A stretch of DNA of 64,000 nt from Mesorhabditis belari (Eukaryota > Nematoda > Chromadorea > Rhabditida > Rhabditidae): NCBI GenBank assembly GCA_958450365.1, contig CAUEEP010000924.1, positions 1,312,501-1,376,500 on the forward strand. Reading direction: 5' to 3'. Below the pieces are notes generated by a model that had not been told where the DNA came from, ran no database searches, and saw only the letters and a program-made list of their open reading frames with translations. The position numbers and the translations under genes were made by a program. This document shows, one piece after another, positions 21,786 to 33,600 of the stretch. Position 1 is the stretch's first letter. The number at the start of each line of letters is the position of its first letter.

Positions 21786-22254
21786 TAACTGTAAAATGGC
21801 TTGGGGAGTTGAATGGAAACAACGGAAGCAAAACTCATCTTCTGAACCGTCACAAAACGTCATAAACTTTCTCTCTACATCTCGATTTTCCCTTGTCGAT
21901 GATCGCAACATCTCGTAAACAAATCTCAACTAAATCTTAAACCTACACGACAACTTGATCGAAATGTATACGAGGAAAGAATGCTCATGGATTTTGACGA
22001 GTTGTTACAAAAAAAAAAACTCAGCTAAAGCTCAAGAAAAAGCTGGTGTATTTCACAAAGATGTTGCGGTCGATAGAGCCTTGCGCCATGCTCGATTTAG
22101 CCATGCTGCGTTCCACCGATGCACATTAAGCTTGGATTTGTGAGTGAAAATGTCAGTGAGAAAGAATGCATTTTTACACGATTTCGCGCGTGCATTGCCA
22201 AATGGAATTTTTTTGAAAAAAGCCAAATCAAAACCAAGAAACAAATCCAATGTG

Positions 22255-23155
22255 AATCTAGAGAATGAAAATCCTGGAGCTATTTCAAGCACCAATTGTC
22301 CCTCAAATCAAACCAAGACTGACCTAAAGACAAAAAAAGTTTTATCTAACTATTGGATAATCTCTATAAATTGATTCTTTTCCTTTCTTTTGCTCTATGA
22401 TTTTACAGTTTTAAACCTGTACGGTTTTAGACTTCGTGAATCGTCTCTCCATTTCGAGTGGAAAGGATTCTAAAGTCTAAAGTGAGGCTCAAAAGGTACA
22501 CAAAACGACCGCAATTCATTCCAGGGATTCCTCTATTCCCCGGCCACCACTGCTTCCTAAGATCTTTGGGGAAATCTGCTTATAAACTCGGGGCGTCTTT
22601 TCGAAATTCTACTTCAAATAACTAAAATAACTCAATACAAAACTTTACATGCTGATAACTGTTGACAGAGTGCTCCGTTGCAAAAACTGAAGCCAGATTC
22701 GGAATCAGCGTGAAATTCTGCATCGAATGGTTTATGGCTTAGCTCATTTGACTGATCTCATCAACAATAAGACGACTTTAAAACATGAATGGGATATTTC
22801 ATTCACGAATGGTTAGAGTTTTGACATAAATACATCTTAAATTGGTGCACTTTCCTTGTAGGCTCTGAATGAATATCCTGAAGCTGTTTCAAGCACCAAT
22901 TTTCCTTCAAATCAAACCATGACTGGGCCTAAAGACAAAGAAAGTTTTATCTAAGTATTGGATAACATCGATAAATTGATTCGTTTCCTTCCTTTTGCTT
23001 CCTTTTGCTTCCTTTTGCTTCCTTTTCCTTCCTTTTTGCTGTACGGTTTTAAACTTCGTGGATCGTTTCTTCATTTCGAGTGAAAACGATTCGAAAGTGA
23101 GGGTCAAAAGGTACACAAAACGATCGCAATCCATTCAAGGGATTCCCCCATTTAT
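22255..23155. repeat. Direct duplication of about 290 bp
   Basis: 22260-22545 and 22864-23150 align along their length: TTTCAAGCACCAATT, AAAGTTTTATCTAA, TACGGTTTTA, TTCATTTCGAGTG and CAAAAGGTACACAAAACGA in the same order. The second copy contains an added CCTTTTGCTT tandem. No coding sequence recognised. Confidence 0.65.
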
Positions 23156-23764
23156 TTCAAGGGTCATTGAGGGTCAATTCTTTGAATCCCTTTTCTGTAT
23201 CCTATCAACTGATCCAAGGAGAAAAATGGGGACAATCACAAACAAATATTTGCCTAATCTCCTCTGAATCTTTTCTTCTCTTTTCTTCTTTCAAACAAGA
23301 GCTTCCAATATCAAAAAGAGTGATACGGATTTCATTTGGTTCACTTTCTGTTATTCTTGATCATTTTCTAGATCAACATTTTCTAGAGAAAAGGTTTTTA
23401 TTGAGTTTTTCTTAGGTTTTTGACTCGTTTCGATATTTTTACAATTGCTTTGGAAGTTCTTAGCAATGAATTTGAACGACGAATGGCTAAAAGAGCCTTT
23501 ATCAACAGTTTAGAAAGTTTTTAGCAATTATCCCAACTATTTTATCTGTTTAGATCTTATGGTATTTATGGTCTTGTAGGACACACGGCTTGTTGAATCT
23601 TTCTCCCAAGCAATAAAAGTCAAAGATTTCATTTTACTTGGTATTTTTTTAAGGTACTAGATGGTGATATTCCTACTAGCGGAAAACGCTCAATAACGAT
23701 CGCGTTTTCCATCGGCGAGGTCCACGTTTTCCTCGCACTCTAAGCCTCGCCCCTTTTTGCCAAT

Positions 23765-24524
23765 GGATGCGCACATACGGACAGACGAACAGATGGACAG
23801 ATGGACAGACGGACAGACCGAGAGACGAACAGACAAACAGACGAATAGGCGAACAGACGAACAGACGAGCAGACAGATAGAGGGACGGACGGACAGACGA
23901 AGAGAAGGACAGACGAACAGACGGACAGACGAGCAGACGGATAGACGGACGGACGGACAGACAAACAGACGAGCAGACGGATAGACGGACAGACAGACAG
24001 ACGGACAGAAGGACAGACGAACCAACGGACAGACGAACAGACGGACAGACGAACAGACGAGCAGACGGATAGACAGACAGACGGACAGAAGAACAGACGA
24101 ACAGACGAACAGACGGACAGACGAGCAGACGGATAGACGGACAGACGGACAGAAGGACAGACGAACAGACGGACAGACGAACAGACGAGCAGACGGATAG
24201 GCGGACAGACGGACAGAAGAACAGACGAACAGACGGACAGACGAGCAGACGGACAGACAGACAGACGGACAGAAGGACAGACGAACCAACGGACAGACGA
24301 ACAGACGGACAGACGAACAGACGAGCAGACGGATAGGCGGACAGCCGGACAGAAGAACAGACGAACAGAGGGACAGACGAGCAGGCGGATAGGCGGACAG
24401 ACGGACAGAAGAACAGACGGACAGACGAACAGACGAGCAGACGGACAGACGGATAGACGGACGGACGGACAGACGAGGAGACGGACAGACCGCCAGACGT
24501 CTCTTCTACTTTATATATAATAGA
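23765..24524 (-). mobile_element. Helitron-like terminus with expanded GTCTGTCC tract
   Basis: On the minus strand, 24524 begins TCTATTATATATAAAGTAGA and then AGAGACGTCTG, with A as flanking base, followed by about 700 bp of GTCTGTCC/GTCTGTTC units. In the other Helitron-like copies this tract is only 20-100 bp. The far end of the element was not found. Open frames of up to 295 codons (Ser-Val-Arg-Leu-Phe-Val) are repeat artefacts. Confidence 0.6.
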
Positions 24525-24671
24525 TTGAGTCAAGTCGGCTATTTCCCCCAATAGGGAATTCATGCTTTTCCCTGCTGTTAATTTTTAAAAATGTAAATTT
24601 GGGGGACATAACTTATTCAATTGGTGATAAGTATTTTTTTTAAATTTTCATTTTCATTTTCAAGTATTGTT

Positions 24672-24684
24672 TTTAAATTTCCAG
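24672..24684 (+). promoter_or_regulatory. Probable trans-splice acceptor of hex-1
   Basis: TTTTAAATTTCCAG directly abuts the ATG at 24685, leaving no 5' UTR from the genome. In nematodes this layout normally marks spliced-leader addition. Comparable acceptors lie just upstream of the starts of rps-19 (ends 55273) and both LAPTM4-like genes. Confidence 0.6.
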
Positions 24685-27600
24685 ATGTGGTTATATCTTT
24701 TATCTATATTTTCTCTATGCATTCCTTGCCAAGCCTGGTTCTACAACCGAGATGATCCAGATGCGTGGACGAAAGGCGGCGTTTTCCCATTGCCAACACA
24801 ATTGAATTATGGATCGGTTTGTTTTGAATATGAAAAAAATACATTCCTTTCATTGAAAAGTATCTAAAAACGGTTGGCCCTTAAGGGCCGGGCATTACGA
24901 TTGGCTTTTAAGGGCCCGGGCTTGTTTTCTAAACTAATCATCTTTCAAAAACTACCGCAATTTTAGTTTTTTTGCTTCTAGTTTATTGGAGTTAGCGATT
25001 TTTAGATCTTTTAGTTACTAAAGAATCCAATAAAGCTTGAGTTTCGGTCGTTTTGAGAAAGTTTACACGTTTTAGAAAACGTATTACACCAGAAAACATG
25101 TTCATTTTGTTAAACTGGATCAGAATAGTTGTTTTGTTCGGCGAGACTAGGGAAAACTCACTCATAAATCCTCAGATTAGTCAAATATTGGTCAATTCAA
25201 TTCTGATGATCAATTCATTCCAGGAGAACATCACCATTTCACCCAAACGAATCCTAATCCAAGCCGGTGATCACGAGGAGTGCGACATTGTAGCGAAAAG
25301 TGTCGAAACTTACAGTAATCGAGATTTACAGTAATTACAGTAAACCTGAGCCGTTAAAAGTCCGACTTTTGAGCTCATCGAGAGCATCGAGAGCATCGAG
25401 AGCTCATCGAGAGCATCTAAAGCATCTAGAGAGCATCTAGAGAGCATCTAGAGCATCGAGAGCATCTAGAGAGCATCTAGAGAGCATCTAGAGAGCATCT
25501 AGAGCATCTAGAGAGCATCTAGAGCATCTAGAGAGCATCTAGAGCATCTAGAGAGCATCTAGAGAGCATCTAGAGAGCATCTAGAGAGCATCGAGAGCAT
25601 CGAGAGCATCTAGAGAGCATCTAGAGCATCTAGAGAGCATCTAGAGCATCTAGAGAGCATCTAGAGCATCTAGAGAGCATCTAGAGCATCTAGAGAGCAC
25701 CTAGAGCATCTAGAGAGCAGCTAGAGCATCTAGAGAGCATCTAGAGCATCTAGAGCTCATCGTTTAATTTCTAGTCAAAAAGTGGATGTTCCCGTTCCCA
25801 GTCGAGCCTCGAACCGACTTCAACGAGTTCGGTGTTCAAGTACAGATCGAAGAGAAATGTCCGATTGGAGTCCCGCCAGATGATATGGTTGAATCGTGTA
25901 AGTTTTTGAAACTCTAAAATAAGCTAAACTTCATAAAAAGATTGAGAAACTTTATCTATACCTAAGACTTTTTTTTCAGATAACTTATCCGTAACTAAAG
26001 ACGGCGCTGTGCTGAAAGCGAAACAAGTTTGGGGCTTTTTGCGGGGTCTCGAAACACTCTCGCAGCTCATTTTCTATGATGAGCCAAGCAATTCGGTAAG
26101 AGATTGAAAAATCGAATCAAAGATCCCGTAAAAACTCTAATAGAACGGTCATCTCTAGAGGAGCGTCGCGTAGTCTAGATCTGCACTCAATCAAACGCTA
26201 ATATCTCGACATCAGTACGTTTGTTTCTAAGAGCTTTGGTATCAAATTAAAGTAGAGAAAATGGGTGATCTTTTGAGATATAAAACAAATTTTTAGCATT
26301 AACCAGCGCTTAGAAAAAAGTGATTGAAAAGTGGTAAAAAAAAGGGTCGATTTTCGTCGATTTTCGTCGATTTCAATCACTTTTTTCTAAGCGCTCGTTA
26401 ATGCTAAAAATATGTGTTATATCTCAAAAGATCACCCATTTTCTCTACTTTAATTTGATATTAAAGCCCTTAGAAACAAACGTACTGATGACGAGATATG
26501 AGCGTTTGTTTGAGTCTAAACTTAAACTACGCAAACTAGGTAAACTTAGTAAATTTAAACTTAGTAAATTTAGACTAAAATCCAACTTAACTTAGACTAT
26601 ACAGGACTCTTTTATTAGAATACTAGAAGCTTCGCAGGAAAAAAATTTTTGGAGCAAAAAGTAAAAGAGGAGAGGAGAGGAATCGAACCCGCGACCGAGT
26701 CTCTTCCGTTCGTTTGAAAGACGCGCGCGTTAACCACTCGGCCATGCTATTTTATGACCTCGTTGACCGGTCATGCTAGTTAACCACTCGGCCATGCTCG
26801 TTGACCGCTCGTTAGCGTTGACTGCTCATTGGCACCAGGCTTGTTAACTACTTGGCCGTACTCGGCGACCGGCCGGCCCTGCTGGCGCAGTGCGAGCGCC
26901 CCTGTCTCTAGCCCACACGATCCGGGTTCGACTCCCGCCCGTGTCGGCACTTTTGGTTTTTTAAGAATCTCAAAAACATGTTGCAGAACTACATGAAATT
27001 CTAAGTCAAACTAACAATAAATCATTTGAAACGGTATACTGGGCGCGGAGTAGTGCGCGGAGAGAGACAGACGTTTTAGTCCCGTTATATATAGTAGATT
27101 TACAGTCTTCTTGCTTTAGTACCTCGTTCGAACTGCAGACATCATCGACAATCCTCGTTTCCAAGTGAGAGGCTTGCTTCTCGACACGTCAAGGCATTTC
27201 GTTCCGACAAAAATCTTGCAAAGACAGCTTGTGAGTTCTTTGGATAAACAAAAGAACCTTAAGAATGCATGAACGAAATTTTAAAGCCAAAGCAACTCCA
27301 AAGCAACAATAAATTATTTGAAACGGTCTACTGAACGCGGAGTAGTGCGCGGAGTAGTGCGTGGAGTAGTGCGCGGAGTGGTGCGCGGAGTAGTGCGTGG
27401 AGTAGTGCGCGGAGTAGTGCGCGGAGTAGTGCGCGGAGTAGTGCGTGGAGTAGTGCATGGAGTAGTGCGTGGAGTAGTGCGTGGAGTAGTGCGTGGAGTA
27501 GTGCGCAGAGTAGTGCGCAGAGTAGTGCGCGGAGTCCAAAGCAATCCAAAGCAACTCAAAATTTTCTTAGAGAACTTTATCATAAATCCAAGAGGAAAGA

Positions 27601-30600
27601 AATTCAAACATTTAAAAATCAAAAAACTTGTCAGCAAGTGGATTGGATTCTCCAAAAAGAAATCCCAAAAAAGAGTAATCTCTTCGAATGGCAAGTGTTT
27701 TAAATTTGAAACCATATCGGCTAGGTTTCAAATTCAAATTCATTCAATTCAAATTGTTCAGTAACAAGAAACGACAATAGGTTTACTGTTTGAAAACTCT
27801 TTGGCTAGCTTTAGCTTTCAGTTTCAAAGATTCAAAGCTCTAGTTTCAAAGATTTTCGGCTACGACAAATAACTTGAGAATGCATCAACGAAATTTCAAA
27901 GCCAAAGCAACTTAAAGCCTTAAAAAAGCAACTTAAAGCTTTAAAGCCAAAGCAACTTAAAATTTTCTTGACTTGAACGATAACTTGAACTATTACCCTT
28001 TCCAGGATCTCATGGCTCAAAACAAGCTCAACGTTCTCCATTGGCACATCGTTGATAGCGAATCTTTCCCCTATCAATCAACCAAGTTTCCGGAATTGAC
28101 AAAAGTGGTGAGACTTTCAGAAGTTTCAATTCTAAAAAATGCAAAATCAGGGTGCCTACTCGAAAAGACATATCTACACAAAAGAAGATATTAAATCGGT
28201 GATCGATTACGCGAGGATTCGAGGGATTCGAGTGATGCCCGAGTTTGATTCTCCAGGTGATTTAGAAGATTCAAAAGAGTTAGAAGGAGATAAAAATCCA
28301 TATTACCAAAGCATTTTGCAAGAGAAAGGGGCTTCAAAGGAGCTTCAAAGAATTTGTTCGAAGTATTTTGGCTACGCTGCTGCTGGCTACGCTGCTGCTG
28401 GCTACGCTGCTGCTGGCTACGCCGCTGCTGGCTACGCTGCTGCTGGCTACGCCGCTGCTGGCTATGCTGCTGCTGGCTGCGCTGCGCTGCTCCTTGATCC
28501 ATGATAGAATTGCTTCTTCTAAAGTTTCGTCATTCGCTACACGTGCTCTTTTGATTGTTGGCGATAAAATCAAAGCTTCTTCTATCAAGGACGAGAAAAG
28601 CCAGCTCTGGACCTGAATCGAGTTCCAACTCAGAGTCAGACCTGAGCCTGTATGCTACGCGAAAAGTTCCGGCGGTGTCTCTGATCTGATCTCTCTGATC
28701 TTTAAGGCGGCACCTTTGATCTTTCCGGTAAAACGTCCCTAGTTTTCCAGCGGAACGTACTTTTCTTCCAGAAAGTTTCTGGTAAAACTTTCCAAGGAAA
28801 AGTACGAGAAAACTCTAGACGTTTTACTGGAAAGATCAAAAGTACCGCCTTAAAGATCAGAGAGATCAGATCAGAGAGATCAGATCAGAGAGATCAGATC
28901 AGAGAGATCAGATCAAAGAGATCAGATCAAAGAGATCAGATCAGAGAAATCAGATCAGAGAAATCAGATCAGAGACGCCGCCGGAACTTTTCGAGTAGCA
29001 TACGGGCTCAGGTCTGACTCTGAGTTGGAATTGGATTCAGTCCTAGTCTGGTTTTGTTTAAAAATTTCAAAGATCTGGTTGGAACCCGATTGAAACCTTC
29101 CTAGCTACACAGATTGAGACATTCCTAGCTACAGAGAGTTCTTGAAAACATTCATTGATCATTAATTCGCTTTGTGCCAAAATCGCGGCCTTCTTCAATC
29201 CGTACTTAGCTTCAATTTCATCATTCGTATATTTTCCTTCTCGTTTATCCTCGATAAGTTGAGCATTTTGGCGAAAGAGAGAGAATTATTCGTTTGCTCA
29301 TCGCCATCTATTATATAAAAAACAGAAGAAACGTCCGTCTGTCTGTCTGTGCGCAAACGTGAAGCTCCGTAATTACGTTTGCTCTATTGGCTAACACACA
29401 AAGTATTCAGCAGACAAATATTTTGCTCCCAGGGTTTTCGGCTATGCCGAATCTGACTTTTAGGCCCATTTTTAAAAAGATGGCGAGGTTTAACGGTTAA
29501 AGATGGCGAGGTTACGGTAGTTTTAGCCATTTGAATGAGTTTTCCTTTCCAATGGAAAACGCGAACGAAGTTTTCCGCTGGTTTCTAAAATAAGACAATA
29601 ATAAAGTCTACAAAAGTATTCTTATTTCAATTGTTAAACAGTATTGCTAACTAGTTAACAATACTAGACACAATACTAGTTAACAATGTTAACTAGTTAA
29701 CAATACAAGAACTTTGTTCATTTTTGTTTACTACAATACTTATTCTACTGATAAGTTTTGAAATAAAGCTTTTGTGAATTACCGTAATCCTGTCAATTAC
29801 CGTAATGAGTTTCCGTCTTTTCCAAAGACGACTTTTCAGTGCTTTTCCATTTCCATTTCAAAAGACGACTTTTCAGTGCTGTAAAATCACATTGTATTCA
29901 CGTTTTAGAAAAAAACAAACGTTTATTTGCTCGTTTGCTAGAATGCATTTGGTGACCTGATGGCACATTTCTAATAAATACTTTAGTGCTATTTAGAAAC
30001 GATAGCTAGTACGATAGTTAGTACGAAAATTCAATTCCCTTTGCTACTCCCAACTTTTGAAGACCGAGAAGCGGACAGACCGAGAAGCGGACAGGCGGAC
30101 AGACCAAGAGACAAACAGACGAACAGACAAACAGGCGAACAGACAAACAGGCGAACAGGCGGACAGACAAACAGGCGAACAGACAAACAGGCGAACAGGC
30201 GGACAGACAAACAGGCGAACAGACCAACAGACAAACAGGCGAACAGGCGGACAGACAAACAGGCGAACAGACCAACAGACGAACAGACGAAGAGACCAAC
30301 GGACGGACAGACGGACAGACGTCTCTTCTACTTTATATATAGTAAATAAGGTGTAGCAAAAGATGCAAAAGATGCAAAAGATCAAAATCAAATCAAAAAA
30401 GAATCAAATCTAGAGACTGAATAAGCGAGCTAAACTAGAGCAAGGTTACAATAGTTTCAACAAGTTAACGAGTTTTAGAAAACGACTTGGTAACACATTT
30501 CAATTACACGAATAAGAAAAAAATGAGTCTTTAAACTATGCAGAGTTTCAAAGTTGAAAATTCGATGAATCATTTTGCAATTTCAGGTCACATGGGTGCA

Positions 30601-33600
30601 TGGCGCGGTGTAAAAGATCTCCTGACTGATTGTTTCGATGAAAATGGAGTCAGCACAAATCTCCCGAATCTCATCGACCCATCTGAAGAAAAGAATTTCG
30701 AGTTTTTGAGTCAATTTTTCAAGGTAGAGCTTGAAATTGAAATGAAATTGAATTGAAATTGAATTGAAATTGAATTGGAATCAATTCTAAAAGACAATTC
30801 TTTGACCAGACATTGATAAACCAGAAATTGAAATGAAATTGAAATGAAATTGAAATGAAATTCAAATCAAATCAATTCTAAAAAACAATTCTTTGTTATA
30901 AACCAATAGCAATTGAAAGTACACAAAAAAAAAACTGGGAATTGAAAGATTTAGGAAGTGGCCGACGATTTCCCGGACGCTTACATTCATCTCGGCGGCG
31001 ACGAACCGGAGTTCTGGCTTGCGGAATGCTGGTGAGAATTTTGACCGCTGCGAACGAGTTGGTTTTCTCGAAAAAAAGGAAGATCATATATTTTAGAATA
31101 TTTACAATTAAGTTACTGTGAATTTCCTCAAAACCATCACCATCAAAAGCATCGAAACCGATCTCCAAGTTTTGCCATCAAGTTTTGCCATTTGCCGTTT
31201 TTCCATTTGCCAGTTTTGCCACTTCGAATCTTATCTAGTATATATATACTTTATCCGACAAGGAAAAGTGACAATGCAAACAGATTGAACAGCGTAGACG
31301 AAGAAAGATAATTGATATACAAACACAACTACAATTAGACACGTGTATATATGACATTAAAAACTAATTTAAAATTGACAGAGCTACAAGATCGAGCTTA
31401 TATATTGAGGATTTAAAATAGTTCAGAGACGAAAAAATATCACAAGGTAACTTATTCCAAATACGAGGAACACGACAAGCAAAAGAATGATACAGTTGGC
31501 GGTTATGAAAGCTTTGAAAGGGGGTAATCTGAAAGTTGTGACTACGAGTTCTTCTGGCGTGATTCGAAATCTTTGGTCGAGAGCGGAATGTGTTCAATCA
31601 GCAATTTGTGCATCGTATCAGTGAGGAGGGCGTAGCACACGTTGATATCCGTGTCGAATCGAGGCCTCAAACTTGGGTAATTAAACCTGGGTATCTGAAA
31701 GTTTAGAGCAATTAAATCCAAATTCCATTGAAGAAAATTGAATAAAAGATTAGTAGATTGAATAAAATAAATAGCTCAAATCGATTGCCCGATCGCGAAA
31801 ACCATTTCCAATTTTTCGACTCAATAGCTTCTTTTTGGACTGGAAATCGTATGTTAATGACTGGCGAGGTGTTCTTTGTGCGTAGTCGCTCGCGATCTGG
31901 CAAAACTGGCTGGCAAAAGAGGCTTCCTTTTCGCAACTCCTAAAGCTTTTGCGAGACTGGGCGCAGGCCTCGTGGCATATCCGGTGTAGACATCGAAGAA
32001 TTCCAACGCGACCCCAATTCCACCCTCAATCTCGCGACCCCAATTCTGTGCTCAAACTGTCACATATGACAATAGCACGCAGTTTTCAATTCACCAACCC
32101 AATACATAGCTAGTGGCTCAGTGGATAGTGTGCTCGCCTTTAGAATCTTCAAGCTTCGGGCTCGGGTTCGAGTTCACTCCCGGTAGATTCTTTTTGCTTT
32201 TTTTGAGAAAATGTTTAGAGAATTCGCATTGAATTCTACGATTTTGGTGAAATCCAATTCAATTCCATTCCGCGTATCGAATTCCACTCTTTTTGGCATA
32301 AGCAATTCATGAAATCGTGAACAATTTTCCATCAACAACAAACCAAATCAATTAACAAAGCAACAAAGCATCCTAAATCATTTCTTAAACATTCTTTCAT
32401 CAATCAAAATCAAAAACAATCAAAATCAATCAAAAATCAATTAAAATAGATCAATCCTGATGCCATAAACATTTTCAAATTGGAACCATATTGGAACCAT
32501 ATTGGAGGGAAACCTATTGGAACCATATTGGAACCTATTGGAACCTATTGGAACCATATTGGAACCGTATCTGGACCCTACTGGAACCGTATCTGAACCA
32601 GATTGGAACCCTATCCGAACCATATTGGAACCATATTGGAACCTATTGGAACCTATTGGAACCATATTGGAACCGTATCCGAACCATATTGGAACCACAT
32701 TGGGACCTATTGGAACCATATTGGAACCGTATCTGAACCCTACTGGAACCGTATCTGAACCATATTGGAACCATATTGGAACCATATTGGAACCATATTG
32801 GAACCGTATCTGAACCCTATTGGAACCGTATCCGAACCATATTGGAACCATATTGGAACCTATTGGAACCATATTGGAACCGTATCTGAACCTTACAAAA
32901 TTTCAGGGATCGAAACCCAAAAATTCAAGCTTTCAAGGAAAAAATGGGCTTTTCGACGAACACGGAATTGGGGGATTTTTACGTCGAGAGGTAAAGATAT
33001 CTAAAACCTTTATAATAGATCTAAAAGCTTTATAATAAAGTTAAATGCTAAAAAGAAGCTTTTTAGCATTTAACTGTCAGCAATTACATAAAAAGCTGAC
33101 TATAGGTAGAAGTTTTTAAGGCTTCAAAACGCTGTCGCCAACGCAACAAATCACAAGACGCAAATTTTCTGGCAAGACGTTTTTGACAATAATAAACCGG
33201 TGAGTTGAAAAAACTTGTCTTATAAAGTTAGAAATTAAAGTAATAGAAGGCTTAAAGTTTCAAATAAAACTCAGGTTTTTGTTTGTAAAACTTCTAAAGT
33301 TATAGTTTGTCTAAAGCTCTTTTTCTAAAGCTCAAATCTCAGGCCAGCTCGTCGATCATTCACGTTTGGAAAGGGGAAACACATCCCGAAGTGATGGCGA
33401 ATATTAAAAGAGTGACAGAGAGTGGGAGAAGGGTCATTCTCTCATCTTGTTGGTTAGTTTAAGATCAACTGTTTAAGATCTACTGTTTAAGATCTACTGT
33501 TTAATATGTACTGTTTAAGGTGTACGGTTTAAGATGTACTGTTTAAGATATGCTGTAAAGATTTTCCTGTAAGTAAAGTCTAAAAGCAAATGAGTACAGT

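Noticed and set aside
23676..24563. 295-codon and 199-codon minus-strand frames rich in Ser-Val-Arg-Leu
   Set aside because: They read the GTCTGTCC minisatellite attached to a Helitron-like end; purely repeat-driven.
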